64,000 nucleotides of DNA from CAWIJK01 sp963836375 (GTDB taxonomy: Bacteria; Actinomycetota; Acidimicrobiia; Acidimicrobiales; RAAP-2): assembly GCA_963836375.1 (NCBI GenBank), contig CAWIJK010000004.1:248001-312000 (forward strand), written 5' to 3'. The translations under genes were made by a program, and so were the position numbers. The notes beneath the pieces are model-generated. The model was not told the DNA's origin and made no database searches. It worked only from the letters and a program-made list of their open reading frames with translations. Shown here piece after piece: positions 26,938 to 35,518 of the stretch (positions are counted from its first letter, which is position 1; every line of letters begins with the position of its first letter).

Positions 26938-28614
26938 GTGCCCGCGAGCGACACCGACCCGACCGCACGCCCGGGCAACCCAGAGTTCAACCTGGCCCTC
27001 ACCTTCGAGACGGTGGCGGCGGCCATCGGCGAGCGCGAGTGCCTGGTCTGGCGGGACCGGCGGCTCACCTACGCCCAGCTGGCCGAGCGGGCCCGACGCC
27101 TGGCCTCCTACCTCCACCAGCGGGGCCTCGGGGTGCGGGCCGAGCGGCCGGGGCTGGCCGGCCACGAGTCCGGCCAGGACCACCTGGCGCTGGCCCTCTA
27201 CAACGGCAACGAGTACCTCGAGTCGATGATCGGCGCCTACCGGGCCCGGGTGGCGCCGTTCAACGTCAACTACCGCTACACCGGCGCCGAGCTGCGCTAC
27301 CTGCTCGGCGACGCCGACGCCCGCGGCATCGTCTACCACGCCTCGTTGGCCCCGGTCATCGGCGAGGTCCTGACCGACCTGCCCGAGGTCCAGGTCCTCC
27401 TCCAGGTGGCCGACGACTCGGGCAACGACCTGCTCGACGGGGCCGTCGACTACGAAGAGGCCCTGGCCGCCGGCTCGGCCGAGGGCCCGGCGACCGAACC
27501 CTCACCCGACGACCTCTACGTCCTCTACACCGGGGGGACGACCGGGATGCCCAAGGGCGTGCTGTGGCGCCAGCACGACATCTTCATGGCGGCCATGGGC
27601 GGCCGGCGCATCGGGACCTGGGAGGAGGTCGAGAGCTACGAGGCCCTGGGCGCCCAGGCGGCGGGGGGCTTGGGCCTCAAGCTGATGCTCCTCCCGCCCC
27701 TCATGCACGGGGCGGCGCAGTGGGCCGCCTTCTTGTTGATGGCCGACGGCGCGGTGATCGTGCTGCCCGACGACCCGCGCCGGATGGATCCGGCCGACGT
27801 GTGGCGCACCATCGAGCGGGAGGGCGCCAACTCGCTGACCGTGGTCGGTGACGCCATGGTGCGGCCCTTGATGGCCGAGCTCGACCGCGGCTCCTACGAC
27901 ACCTCGACGCTCTTCGTCATCGGCAACGGCGGGGCGCCGCTCACCCCGACGGTCCGCCAGCTGGTCATGGCCCACCTGCCCAACGTGATCATCAGCGACT
28001 CGGCCGGCTCGTCGGAGACCGGCGCCCAGATGACGGCGGTGGCCACCACGAGCGAGGGGGCGGGGCGCTTCGTCCCCGGACCCGGGGCCCTCGTGGTCAG
28101 CGAGGACCTCGACGCCGTCCTCGAACCGGGCCACGAGGGCATCGGCTGGCTGGCCCAGGCCGGCCAGGTCCCCCTCGGGTACCTGGGCGACCCCGACAAG
28201 ACGGCCCGCACCTTCCCGGTGATCGCCGGCGTCCGGTACTCGATCCCCGGCGACCGGGCCCGGCACCTGGCCGACGGTCAGATCGAACTGCTCGGCCGCG
28301 ACTCGGTCACCATCAACTCGGGGGGCGAGAAGATCTTCGCCGAAGAGGTGGAACGGGCCATCGCCGGCCACCCGGCGGTGGCCGACGTGGTGGTCTCGGG
28401 CCGTCCCTCCGAGCGCTGGGGGCAAGAGGTGGTGGCGGTGGTGCAGCTGGCCGAGGGGGCGAGCGCCAGCCCGGGCGAGATCGTCGAGGCGGCCTCGGGG
28501 TCGATCGCCCGCTACAAGCTCCCCAAGGCCGTGATCTTCGTGCCCCGCATCGAGCGGTCCCCGTCGGGCAAGGCCGACTACCGCTGGGCGGGAGAACAGG
28601 CCCGCAGGGCCTGA
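26938..28614 (+). CDS. Acyl-CoA synthetase, FadD19-like
   Basis: 558-residue AMP-forming ligase. P-loop-like motif YTGGTTGMPKGVLWR, the GDAMVRPL and DSAGSSETGAQM segments, adenylate motif YSIPGDRARHLADG, hinge GRDSVTINSGGEKIF and the C-terminal catalytic Lys in SPSGKADYRWA. The combination GDAMxRPL, GSSETG and KxDYRWA(K)EQ matches the mycobacterial FadD19 group, which activates sterol side-chain acids; similar proteins occur widely in Actinomycetota, so a sterol role is only suggested. GTG start at 26938. It is divergent from ALDH-SDR, and the set looks like a small aliphatic or sterol side-chain catabolic island. Confidence 0.9.
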   Translation: MPASDTDPTARPGNPEFNLALTFETVAAAIGERECLVWRDRRLTYAQLAERARRLASYLHQRGLGVRAERPGLAGHESGQDHLALALYNGNEYLESMIGAYRARVAPFNVNYRYTGAELRYLLGDADARGIVYHASLAPVIGEVLTDLPEVQVLLQVADDSGNDLLDGAVDYEEALAAGSAEGPATEPSPDDLYVLYTGGTTGMPKGVLWRQHDIFMAAMGGRRIGTWEEVESYEALGAQAAGGLGLKLMLLPPLMHGAAQWAAFLLMADGAVIVLPDDPRRMDPADVWRTIEREGANSLTVVGDAMVRPLMAELDRGSYDTSTLFVIGNGGAPLTPTVRQLVMAHLPNVIISDSAGSSETGAQMTAVATTSEGAGRFVPGPGALVVSEDLDAVLEPGHEGIGWLAQAGQVPLGYLGDPDKTARTFPVIAGVRYSIPGDRARHLADGQIELLGRDSVTINSGGEKIFAEEVERAIAGHPAVADVVVSGRPSERWGQEVVAVVQLAEGASASPGEIVEAASGSIARYKLPKAVIFVPRIERSPSGKADYRWAGEQARRA

Positions 28615-28616
28615 GC

Positions 28617-29201
28617 GTGGCGTCCCCCGGGTCGTCGGCCGGCGCCCGGTCCGGGGGCCCCGAGCTGACGACCGAGCGCCTGGTCCTGCGGCGCTGGGGG
28701 CCGGCGCACCTCGACGCCCTGGCCGACCTGCACGCCGATCCCGAGGTCATGGCCACCTTGTCCGACCGGACCCTCACCCGGGCCGAGTCGGACCGCTTCG
28801 CCCGGCACCAAGAGCTCGGGTTCGAGCACCACGGCCACGCCATGTGGGCGGTCGAGCTCGCCTCGGGCGAGCTCATCGGCGCGGCGGGCCTGTCGGCGGT
28901 CGACTTCGACGCCCCGTTCACCCCCGCCGTCGACGTGGGCTGGCGACTGGCCCGGGCCCACTGGGGCCACGGGTACGCCACCGAGGCGGCCCGGGCGGCC
29001 ATCGGCTACGGGTTCGACACCCTGGGCCTGGTCGAGATCGTCGCCTTCACCTCGGTGCACAACGCCCGCTCGGAGGCGGTGATGCGCCGACTGGGCATGA
29101 CCCGGGACCGGGCCGGGGACTTCGACCACCCCCGCGTCCCGCCGCGAGACCCCCTGCGTCCCCACATCCTCTACCGGCTCCGGCTCGCCGAGCGGCCCTG
29201 A
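28617..29201 (+). CDS. GNAT-family N-acetyltransferase, RimJ/RimL-like
   Basis: 194 residues, GTG 28617, two bases after the acyl-CoA ligase stop. ELTTERLVLRRW is the family N-terminus, DVGWRLARAHWGHGYATEAA carries the acetyl-CoA loop, and VEIVAFTSVHNARSEAVMRRLG is the conserved C-terminal helix. It probably acetylates an N-terminal amine or small molecule. Position suggests co-transcription with the ligase, but a functional link is not implied. It is convergent with the DUF1275 gene. Confidence 0.9.
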   Translation: MASPGSSAGARSGGPELTTERLVLRRWGPAHLDALADLHADPEVMATLSDRTLTRAESDRFARHQELGFEHHGHAMWAVELASGELIGAAGLSAVDFDAPFTPAVDVGWRLARAHWGHGYATEAARAAIGYGFDTLGLVEIVAFTSVHNARSEAVMRRLGMTRDRAGDFDHPRVPPRDPLRPHILYRLRLAERP

Positions 29202-29213
29202 GCGGGCGGAGAG

Positions 29214-29903
29214 TCACTCGGCCAGCTGGAGGACGCCGGACTGGGCCATGGCCACGGTGGCCAGGCTCATGACCGCCAGGGCGCCGGCGGCGGCCCACGC
29301 CGCCCCCCGGCGGACCAGCAGCGCCCCGATGACCGCCCCGACGAAGATGCACCCGACGGTGGCCGCCCGGCGCCCGAGGTTGGCCGGACGGCCGCCGACC
29401 TCGACCAGGTCGGCGGCCAGGCCCCCGAGGACGGTCGTGAGCACCGTCGTGTTCACGTCGGGGACGCCCATCCGACGCACGACGGCGATCTGGATGCCCA
29501 TGGACAGGCCGAGGAGGGTCACCGCGCCGTAGCGCACGGCCCCGGTGGGCTGGCCCAGCGCCAGGACCACCACCGCGCCAGCCAGCACGGTCCACTCCAC
29601 GACGAACCCCGCCCCGAGGCGCGGCCGTCGGCCCCGCCGGCCCGACACCCTGCCCCCGGCCAGGGCCCCGAGCACGAAGCCGACCAGGGCCAGCAGGGTG
29701 CCCACGAACGAGAGATGGTCGAGACCCGGGCCCCGCGAGCCGGTGAGGGCGAAGCCGAGCAGCAGCACGTTGCCGGTCATGTTCGCCGTGAAGATCTCCC
29801 CCAGGCCGAGAAAACTGGTCGCGTCGACCATCCCGGTGACCACGGTGAGGAGGAAGAGGCCGGCGAAGAGCCACGGCTCGTTGAGCGTTTTGGGTTCGGG
29901 CAC
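29214..29903 (-). CDS. DUF1275 (YoaK) family membrane protein
   Basis: 229 residues from GTG 29903. Six hydrophobic segments; the first reads FAGLFLLTVVTGMVDATSFL, followed by GEIFTANMTGNVLLLGFAL. The N-M-T-G-N motif is diagnostic of the DUF1275/YoaK family. Function of the family is unknown, though it has distant similarity to transporters. It is convergent with the GNAT gene (12-base gap) and divergent from tag. Confidence 0.9.
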   Translation of the reverse strand: MPEPKTLNEPWLFAGLFLLTVVTGMVDATSFLGLGEIFTANMTGNVLLLGFALTGSRGPGLDHLSFVGTLLALVGFVLGALAGGRVSGRRGRRPRLGAGFVVEWTVLAGAVVVLALGQPTGAVRYGAVTLLGLSMGIQIAVVRRMGVPDVNTTVLTTVLGGLAADLVEVGGRPANLGRRAATVGCIFVGAVIGALLVRRGAAWAAAGALAVMSLATVAMAQSGVLQLAE

Positions 29904-29977
29904 GCCCCAGTATCCAACCGCCGGGCACCGGGGCCGGCGATGTCGGCCCCGGCCAGGGTCGACACTACGTTGTCGGT

Positions 29978-30571
29978 GTGGCACGAACCGACGACGGCGC
30001 CGACGACGGGCGGGCGCGTTGCGGGTGGGCCCGCGGCCCGTGGCTGACCCCGTACCACGACCGCGAGTGGGGGGTCCCGCTGCACGACGACCGGCGCCAC
30101 TTCGAGTTCCTCGTCCTAGAGGGCGCCCAGGCCGGCCTCAGCTGGCTGACCATCCTCAAGCGCCGTGACGGCTACCGGGCCGCCTTCGCCGACTTCGACC
30201 CCGAGGCGGTGGCCGGGTTCACCAAGCGCCGCATCGAGTCGATCCTGAAGGACCCCGGGGTCATCCGCAACCGGGCCAAGGTCGAGTCGACCGTCTCGAA
30301 CGCGGCGGCCTTCGTCGCCGTGTGCGAGGAGGTCGGGAGCTTCGACGACTACCTGTGGGCCTTCGTCGACGGGACGCCGGTCGTGAACCGCTGGCCGTCC
30401 GACGGCCACATCCCGGCCACCACCGAGCTCTCGGCGGCGCTGAGCGCGGACCTGCGCCGGCGGGGCTTCCGCTTCGTCGGGCCGACCACCTGCTACGCCC
30501 ACCTCCAGGCGGCCGGCCTGGTCCTCGACCACGTCACCACCTGCTTCCGCTACGCGGAGCTGGCCCCGTGA
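29978..30571 (+). CDS. tag: DNA-3-methyladenine glycosylase I
   Basis: Base-excision repair enzyme that removes 3-methyladenine from DNA. 197 residues from GTG 29978. RCGWA carries the first zinc Cys; YHDREWGVPLHDDRRHFEFL is the hallmark segment with the zinc His; LEGAQAGLSWLTILKRRDGY includes the catalytic Glu. The C-terminal zinc ligands are in CYAHLQAAGLVLDHVTTCF. All four zinc ligands appear to be present. Isolated repair gene with its own promoter region of about 75 bases. Confidence 0.95.
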   Translation: MARTDDGADDGRARCGWARGPWLTPYHDREWGVPLHDDRRHFEFLVLEGAQAGLSWLTILKRRDGYRAAFADFDPEAVAGFTKRRIESILKDPGVIRNRAKVESTVSNAAAFVAVCEEVGSFDDYLWAFVDGTPVVNRWPSDGHIPATTELSAALSADLRRRGFRFVGPTTCYAHLQAAGLVLDHVTTCFRYAELAP

Positions 30572-30666
30572 GCTGAGCCGAACCGAGCCGCCCCCCGGCC
30601 GGCGGGGCCGCGGGTCACGCACGCAGCGGCCCGGGGTGCGACGGGGCCCGGGGCTAGCGTGTCGCC

Positions 30667-31641
30667 GTGCGCGCCGTCGTCTGCCGGGAGCTCGGGCCGC
30701 CCAGCGCCTTGACCCTCGAGGAGCGCCCGGACCCGGTGGCCGGGGCGGGAACGGCGGTGGTGGCGGTCGAGGCGGCCGGGGTGAACTACGTCGACGCCCT
30801 GTTCATCGAGGGCCGCTACCAGATCAAGCCCGCGCTGCCCTTCACCCCGGGGAGCGAGATCGCCGGGGTAGTGGTCGCCGTGGGCGAGGGGGTCGGGACG
30901 GTGGCCGTGGGCGACCGGGTGCTAGCCAGCACCGGACTGGGTGGCTTCGCCACCCACGTCGTCGTGCCGGCGGCCTCTTTGCACCGGTTGCCCGACTCGA
31001 TGGACACCCTCCGGGCGGCCACGTTCACCCAGAGCTACTGCACCGCGCTGTTCGCCTTGCGCCGCCGGGGCGCCCTGGTGCCGGGCGAGAGCGTGCTGGT
31101 CCTCGGGGCCGGCGGCGGGGTCGGACTGGCGGCGGTCGACGTGGCCACCGCCCTCGGGGCCCGGGTGGTCGCCGTCGCCTCAAGCGAAGCCAAGCGGGCC
31201 GCCGCCCTCGGGGCCGGCGCCGTGGCCGCCGTCGACCCGGGCCGAGAGGACCTGAAGGCCCGAGCCCGCGAACTGGCCGGGGGCACCGGGGTCGACCTGG
31301 TCGTCGACCCGGTCGGCGGGGACCTGGCGCAGGCCTCGCTGCGGGCCCTCGGCGACGGCGGGCGCTACCTGGTGATCGGGTTCGCCTCGGGCACCATCCC
31401 CTCGTTGCCCCTCAACCAGGTCCTGTTGCGCAACCGCAGCGTGATCGGGGTGGACTGGGGGGCGTGGGCCATGGGCCACGGGACCGAACAAGAGGCGCTG
31501 TTCGGCGAGCTGCTGGGCCTGGTGGCCGCCGGGCGGCTCCACCCGGTGGCCCCGAGCACCTTCGGCCTCGACGAGGTGGCCGCCGCACTCGACTCGCTGA
31601 CCGACCGCCGGGCGGTCGGCAAGGTGGCCATCGTCCCCTGA
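30667..31641 (+). CDS. NADPH:quinone oxidoreductase (MDR superfamily)
   Basis: 324 residues from GTG 30667. Medium-chain dehydrogenase/reductase without the structural zinc cysteines: N-terminal catalytic domain with AAGVNYVDALFIEGRYQ and FTPGSEIAGVVVAVGEGV, and a Rossmann domain with VLVLGAGGGVGLAAVDVA. DLVVDPVGGDLAQASLRAL is typical of QOR. It reduces quinones or enones using NADPH. It stands alone, convergent with the LLM gene (19-base gap). Confidence 0.92.
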   Translation: MRAVVCRELGPPSALTLEERPDPVAGAGTAVVAVEAAGVNYVDALFIEGRYQIKPALPFTPGSEIAGVVVAVGEGVGTVAVGDRVLASTGLGGFATHVVVPAASLHRLPDSMDTLRAATFTQSYCTALFALRRRGALVPGESVLVLGAGGGVGLAAVDVATALGARVVAVASSEAKRAAALGAGAVAAVDPGREDLKARARELAGGTGVDLVVDPVGGDLAQASLRALGDGGRYLVIGFASGTIPSLPLNQVLLRNRSVIGVDWGAWAMGHGTEQEALFGELLGLVAAGRLHPVAPSTFGLDEVAAALDSLTDRRAVGKVAIVP

Positions 31642-31660
31642 GCGACGGCCGGGCCCGAGC

Positions 31661-32767
31661 TCAGTCGGCGAATTTCGGGATGACCTCGGTGCCCATGAGC
31701 TCGATGGTCTCCATCACCGCGTCGTGGGGGATCTTGTAGGGGTTGACCAGGCAGAGCAACAGGTCGATCCCGGCCGCCTCGTAGCGGCGGCACATCTCGA
31801 CGCACTCGTCGGGGGTGCCGAGCACGCACGCGTTCACGTCGATCAGGTACTCGAGGCTGAGCAGGTCGAGCGAGCCGTCCTCGTCGTGCTGGCGCATGTC
31901 GGCGGCATAGGCGTAGGAACCCAGGTCCTCGCGGCGCTCGGCCATCCACTCGGACACCGTGGCGATCTGGCGGGCCCCGACCTTGGGGTACCACTCGAAG
32001 GACTCCCGGGCGAGCTCGAGGGCCCGGTCCCGCTCGCTGGCGCACAAGGCCATGGTGAAGGTGGCCGCCTCGTTGTGGACATAGGCCCCGAGCGGCTGGG
32101 TGCACCCGGCCACCGCCCGGCGGTAGACGTCGACCTTGTGCTTGACCTCCTCGGGGGAGACCCCGACGGCGAACGAGCAGAGCCCGAGACCGAGCTCGCC
32201 GACCTGGCGGTGCCCATCCTCACTGGTGGTGGCCCCCCAGATGGGCGGGTGCGGCTTCTGGATCGGCTTGGGCTGGACCCGGCGCCGGGGCATCTGCCAG
32301 TACTTCCCGGAGAACTCGTACTCCTCGTTGGTCCAGCAGCCGACCACATGCTCGATGGCCTCGTGCCACATGGCCCGGGTCTCGGCCGGGTCCACCCCGA
32401 AGCCCTCGAGCTCGGCCCGGGTGGCCGACCGGCCGGTGCCGAAGTCCACCCGGCCCTCCGAGACCAAGTCGAGTACGGCCACCGACTCGGCCGTGCGCAC
32501 GGGGTGGTTGTAGGGCTGGGGCATCAGGCGAACCCCGTAGCCGAGCCGCATGCGCTCGGTCAGCGCGGCGATGGCGCCGTAGAGGACCTCGGGGTTCGAG
32601 CAGTGCGAGTACTCCTCCAAGAAGTGGTGCTCGACCGTCCAGAAGGCGTGCCACCCGAAGCGCTCCCCGGCCACCGCCTGGGCCAGGGTGTTGCGGTAGG
32701 CCAGCAGCTCGCTGTCGGGCTCCCAGGGCTTGGGCACCGGGATCTCGTAGAAGAGGGCGAACTTCAC
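31661..32767 (-). CDS. LLM-class flavin-dependent oxidoreductase
   Basis: 368 residues from GTG 32767, with ribosome-binding site AAAGGAA 8 bases upstream. The protein begins KFALFYEIPVPKPWEPDS and contains AFWTVEHHFLEEYSHCSNPE, the HH-F/E-Y-S pattern of the alkanal monooxygenase alpha-like subgroup. RMRLGYGVRLMPQPYNHP and VDFGTGRSATRAELEGFG are family landmarks. It probably uses FMNH2 or F420H2 to oxidise an organic substrate. It follows the TetR gene on the same strand with a 70-base gap. Confidence 0.88.
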   Translation of the reverse strand: MKFALFYEIPVPKPWEPDSELLAYRNTLAQAVAGERFGWHAFWTVEHHFLEEYSHCSNPEVLYGAIAALTERMRLGYGVRLMPQPYNHPVRTAESVAVLDLVSEGRVDFGTGRSATRAELEGFGVDPAETRAMWHEAIEHVVGCWTNEEYEFSGKYWQMPRRRVQPKPIQKPHPPIWGATTSEDGHRQVGELGLGLCSFAVGVSPEEVKHKVDVYRRAVAGCTQPLGAYVHNEAATFTMALCASERDRALELARESFEWYPKVGARQIATVSEWMAERREDLGSYAYAADMRQHDEDGSLDLLSLEYLIDVNACVLGTPDECVEMCRRYEAAGIDLLLCLVNPYKIPHDAVMETIELMGTEVIPKFAD

Positions 32768-32837
32768 GGGTGGGTTCCTTTCGTCAGGCCCGGGGCTCGG
32801 GCGAAGAGGGGGGGCCGGGGGCCGGGCGCGGAGATGG

Positions 32838-33455
32838 TCACCGGCCGAGACCGGCCACCAGGTGGGTCCGGACGAAGGCCCGCACCGCCTCGGGGTCGTC
32901 GGCGTCGAAGGTCACGGCCGGCATCACGGCCAACGAAAGCATCAGGCGCACGATCCACTCGCCCGCCTGGGCGTGGTCCAGCCCCGGGCGGATCTCGCCC
33001 CGCCGCTCGGCGTCGGCCAGGAACGGCGCCCAGAAGGCCACCCACTCGGCCACCAGGCGGTGGATCTGGGCCGTCATGAGGACGGCCAGGAGGCTCTCGT
33101 CGTCGGCCGGCAGCTGCAGGGTCAAGAGCCGGTCACCCGCGTGGCGGCGGATGAACACCGCGGCCTCCCCCACCTGGGCGGCCAGGGTGCGCCGCCGACG
33201 CACGGCGACCTCGCTGCTGGCCACGAACCGGGTGGCCACCCGGGCCAGCACGGCGTCGACCAGCGAGGCCCGGTCCCCGAAGTGCAGGTAGACCGAGCCC
33301 CGGGACACGCCGGCCTGGGCGGCCACGTCGGCCATGGACACCCGGCCGAGCCCCAGGCGGCCCATACACCGCTCGGCCGCGTCCAAGATGCGCTCCTCGG
33401 TGCCCCGGCGCCCGGCGAGCCCGCGCGCCGGTGGGCTGGCGACCACCGCGCTCAC
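32838..33455 (-). CDS. TetR/AcrR-family transcriptional regulator
   Basis: About 205 residues. The DNA-binding domain is TEERILDAAERCMGRLG followed by VSMADVAAQAGVSRGSVYLHF. The effector domain is helical with FIRRHAGDRLLTLQLPAD. GTG 33455 gives the start used; GTG 33464 is three codons earlier and equally possible. The gene diverges from the SDR gene at 33561, so it most likely controls that promoter, itself and the LLM gene behind it. The ligand is unknown. Confidence 0.9.
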   Translation of the reverse strand: MSAVVASPPARGLAGRRGTEERILDAAERCMGRLGLGRVSMADVAAQAGVSRGSVYLHFGDRASLVDAVLARVATRFVASSEVAVRRRRTLAAQVGEAAVFIRRHAGDRLLTLQLPADDESLLAVLMTAQIHRLVAEWVAFWAPFLADAERRGEIRPGLDHAQAGEWIVRLMLSLAVMPAVTFDADDPEAVRAFVRTHLVAGLGR

Positions 33456-33490
33456 CTCGGGCACCCGGCCCTGCTCTGCGGCGTGGACAT

Positions 33491-33518
33491 TTGAACATCT
33501 TGTATCAGCTTGTACAGT
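33491..33518 (+). promoter_or_regulatory. Promoter and probable TetR operator of the SDR gene
   Basis: TTGAAC (33491-33496), a 16-base spacer, and TACAGT (33513-33518) form a fair sigma-70-type promoter 43 bases upstream of the SDR ATG. Within the spacer and -10 the hexamer CTTGTA occurs twice, at 33499-33504 and 33509-33514, exactly one helical turn apart. It lies between the divergent TetR and SDR genes. Confidence 0.5.
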
Positions 33519-33560
33519 GCCACACAAACCGGGGAGGCAACCCGGTGGGCGGAGGGACCG

Positions 33561-34388
33561 ATGAACGGGTTGGGCGGCAAATGCGTGGTGGTCACCGGGG
33601 CCGCCTCGGGCATCGGGTGGGCCAGCGCGGTGCGCCTCTTGGCCGAGGGGGCCCGGGTGCTGGGGGCGGACCTGGTCGAGCCGGCCACCGCCCCGCCGGG
33701 GCCCGAAGGGGCGGCCCCGGGACCCGGGGACTGGGCCTTCCAACAGGTCGACGTGGCCGACGAGTCGTCGGTGGCCGCGCTGGTGGCGACGGCCGCCGCC
33801 TTCGGCGGGCGGGTGGACGGGGTCGTCAACGCGGCCGGGGTGGCCGGCGGCGGGCCGGTGCACCTGGTCGACGCGGCCGAGTGGGCCCGGGTGCTCTCGA
33901 TCAACCTCACCGGCACCTACCTGGTGGCCAAGCACGTGATCGCCCGGATGCTGGCCCAGCCGGCGGTCGACGGGGCCCGGGGTTCGGTCGTCACCGTGGC
34001 CAGCATCGAGGGCCTAGAGGGCACGGCCGGCGGGAGCGCCTACAGCGCGTCGAAGGGGGGCGTCGTCCTCCTGACCAAGAACATGGCCATCGACTACGCC
34101 GGTCGGGGCATCAGGGTCAACGCCGTGTGCCCCGGGTTCATCGACACCCCGATGACCCGGGGCCTCTTCGACTGGGAGGCGATGAGCGAGGCCCGGGCGG
34201 GGGTCGTCGCCGAGCACAAGCTCGGTCGCATGGGCCGGCCCGACGAGATCGCCGCGGCCGCCGCCTTCTTGCTGAGCGACGACGCCTCGTTCATCACCGG
34301 CCACGCCCTGGTGGTCGACGGGGGCTACACCGCCGGCCGGGACCACGGGATCACGGCCATGCTGGGCCTGTCGGGGCCCGAGGCCTGA
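33561..34388 (+). CDS. SDR-family oxidoreductase
   Basis: 275 residues from ATG 33561; GGAGG lies 6 bases upstream, which fixes this start over 33510. TGAASGIGWAS cofactor motif, Asp in VLGADLVEPA (NAD preference), VNAAGVAGGG, Ser in VTVASIEGLEG, Tyr-x3-Lys in SAYSASKGGVV, and CPGFIDTPMTRGLFDW. HALVVDGGYTAG closes the fold. Under the divergent TetR. Substrate unknown. Convergent with DUF302. Confidence 0.92.
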   Translation: MNGLGGKCVVVTGAASGIGWASAVRLLAEGARVLGADLVEPATAPPGPEGAAPGPGDWAFQQVDVADESSVAALVATAAAFGGRVDGVVNAAGVAGGGPVHLVDAAEWARVLSINLTGTYLVAKHVIARMLAQPAVDGARGSVVTVASIEGLEGTAGGSAYSASKGGVVLLTKNMAIDYAGRGIRVNAVCPGFIDTPMTRGLFDWEAMSEARAGVVAEHKLGRMGRPDEIAAAAAFLLSDDASFITGHALVVDGGYTAGRDHGITAMLGLSGPEA

Positions 34389-34390
34389 CG

Positions 34391-34819
34391 CTACGGCGCC
34401 ACCACCGCCTCGACGAGGCCGGTGAGGCCGGCCAGCCGGGCGGCCAGGTCCGGGCCCAGGCCGTGGCGGCGGGCCAGCCACCCCGGGTCGTTGACGCTCA
34501 CCCACACCGTCCCGGGGCCCTCCTCCCACACCAGCACCTTGAGGGGCAGGTCGAGGGCGGCCAGCGGTGCCGCCTCCATGACCGGGGTGCCGGCCACCGG
34601 GCTCCCGAGCACGATCAGCTTGGTGTCGCGCAACGCGAGGCCGGCGGCGACGGCCTCGCCGCTGTGGTCGATCACGGTGAAGACCTTGAGGCCCCCGGTC
34701 TCGGCCAGCTCCTCGACCCGGGCCACCGTCTCGGCCACCGAGCGGGGGCTGCGCCGGGTGGTGACGCCTTCGGCGGCGGGGACCGACGGTCCCGACGGGC
34801 CGGGGCGGCCGGCGTCCAC
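34391..34819 (-). CDS. DUF302 domain protein
   Basis: 142 residues. The domain runs from about residue 22: RRSPRSVAETVARVEELAE, GLKVFTVIDHSGEA, then TKLIVLGSPVAGTPVMEAAP and PLKVLVWEE. This is a compact alpha-beta fold of unknown function, sometimes found with redox or heavy-metal proteins. GTG 34819 begins 3 bases after the DJ-1/PfpI stop, so it is translated with it. Stop codons of this gene and the convergent SDR are only two bases apart. Confidence 0.85.
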   Translation of the reverse strand: MDAGRPGPSGPSVPAAEGVTTRRSPRSVAETVARVEELAETGGLKVFTVIDHSGEAVAAGLALRDTKLIVLGSPVAGTPVMEAAPLAALDLPLKVLVWEEGPGTVWVSVNDPGWLARRHGLGPDLAARLAGLTGLVEAVVAP

Positions 34820-34822
34820 CGC

Positions 34823-35482
34823 TCAGGCGGCGCCCGGGCGGGCGCGCCGGTACTCCATCTGACGGGCAATGCCCTCGGCGAGTTCGGCCGAGAAGAAGCG
34901 CTCCACCACCCACAGCGCCAGGTCGATCCCCGAGGTGACCCCGCCCGACGTGATGAGGTCGCCGTCGTCGACGACCCGGTCCTTCACCACGGTGGCCCCG
35001 GTGGCCGCCAGGTCCTCCCACGCCGCGTGGTGGGTGCCGGCCCTGCGCCCGGCCACCACGCCGGCGTGGGCCAAGAGCATCGTCCCGGTGCACACCCCGG
35101 CCATTACCGTGCCCGACGCGGCGGCCGCGGCCAGCGGGCCGAGCCAGTCCCCGCGCTGGACCTCACCCCAGGCCCCGACCTCGGAGCGGGCCACCCATGA
35201 CCCGCCGGGCACCACCACGAGGTCCGCCCCCGGCCGGTAGCGGGCGTCGGGCCAGAAGCGCAATCCGTGGCTGGCCGTCAGCGGCTCGGGCTCCCCCAGG
35301 CTGACGAGCGCCGACGAGAGCTCGGCCCCGGCGGCCGTCGCGTTGGCGAACACCTCCAAGGGCCCCACCGCGTCGAGCTCGTCGAGTCCCTCGTAGACGG
35401 CGATGTCGATCCGCACCCCCTCGACGCTAACCGTGTCCGCCGCCGGCCACCCGGTCCTCGGGGCCCAGTGGACCTCAGACAT
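34823..35482 (-). CDS. DJ-1/PfpI-family protein
   Basis: 219 residues from ATG 35482, or 197 from GTG 35416 where the domain begins (RIDIAVYEGLDELDAVGPLE). Class I glutamine-amidotransferase-like fold with nucleophile elbow AGVCTGTMLLAHAG (Cys) and GLRFWPDARY. ITSGGVTSGIDLALWVVE is typical of the ThiJ/isonitrile-hydratase-like subgroup. Its role may be glyoxalase, hydratase or chaperone-like; not resolvable. The ATG at 35482 is the third of three repeat-generated ATGs (see the repeat at 35473-35518), which makes the true start uncertain. Confidence 0.85.
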   Translation of the reverse strand: MSEVHWAPRTGWPAADTVSVEGVRIDIAVYEGLDELDAVGPLEVFANATAAGAELSSALVSLGEPEPLTASHGLRFWPDARYRPGADLVVVPGGSWVARSEVGAWGEVQRGDWLGPLAAAAASGTVMAGVCTGTMLLAHAGVVAGRRAGTHHAAWEDLAATGATVVKDRVVDDGDLITSGGVTSGIDLALWVVERFFSAELAEGIARQMEYRRARPGAA

Positions 35483-35518
35483 GGGCCTCAGACATGGACC
35501 TCAGACATGGGCCTCAGA
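35473..35518. repeat. 13-bp tandem repeat carrying three start codons
   Basis: Unit CCTCAGACATGGR at 35473-35485, 35486-35498 and 35499-35511, with a partial fourth copy to 35518. On the minus strand each unit supplies ATGTCTGAGG. Because 13 is not a multiple of 3, the ATGs at 35508, 35495 and 35482 lie in three frames. The first two open only six codons before TGA. The partial unit contains the stop codon of the MFS gene. Confidence 0.9.
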
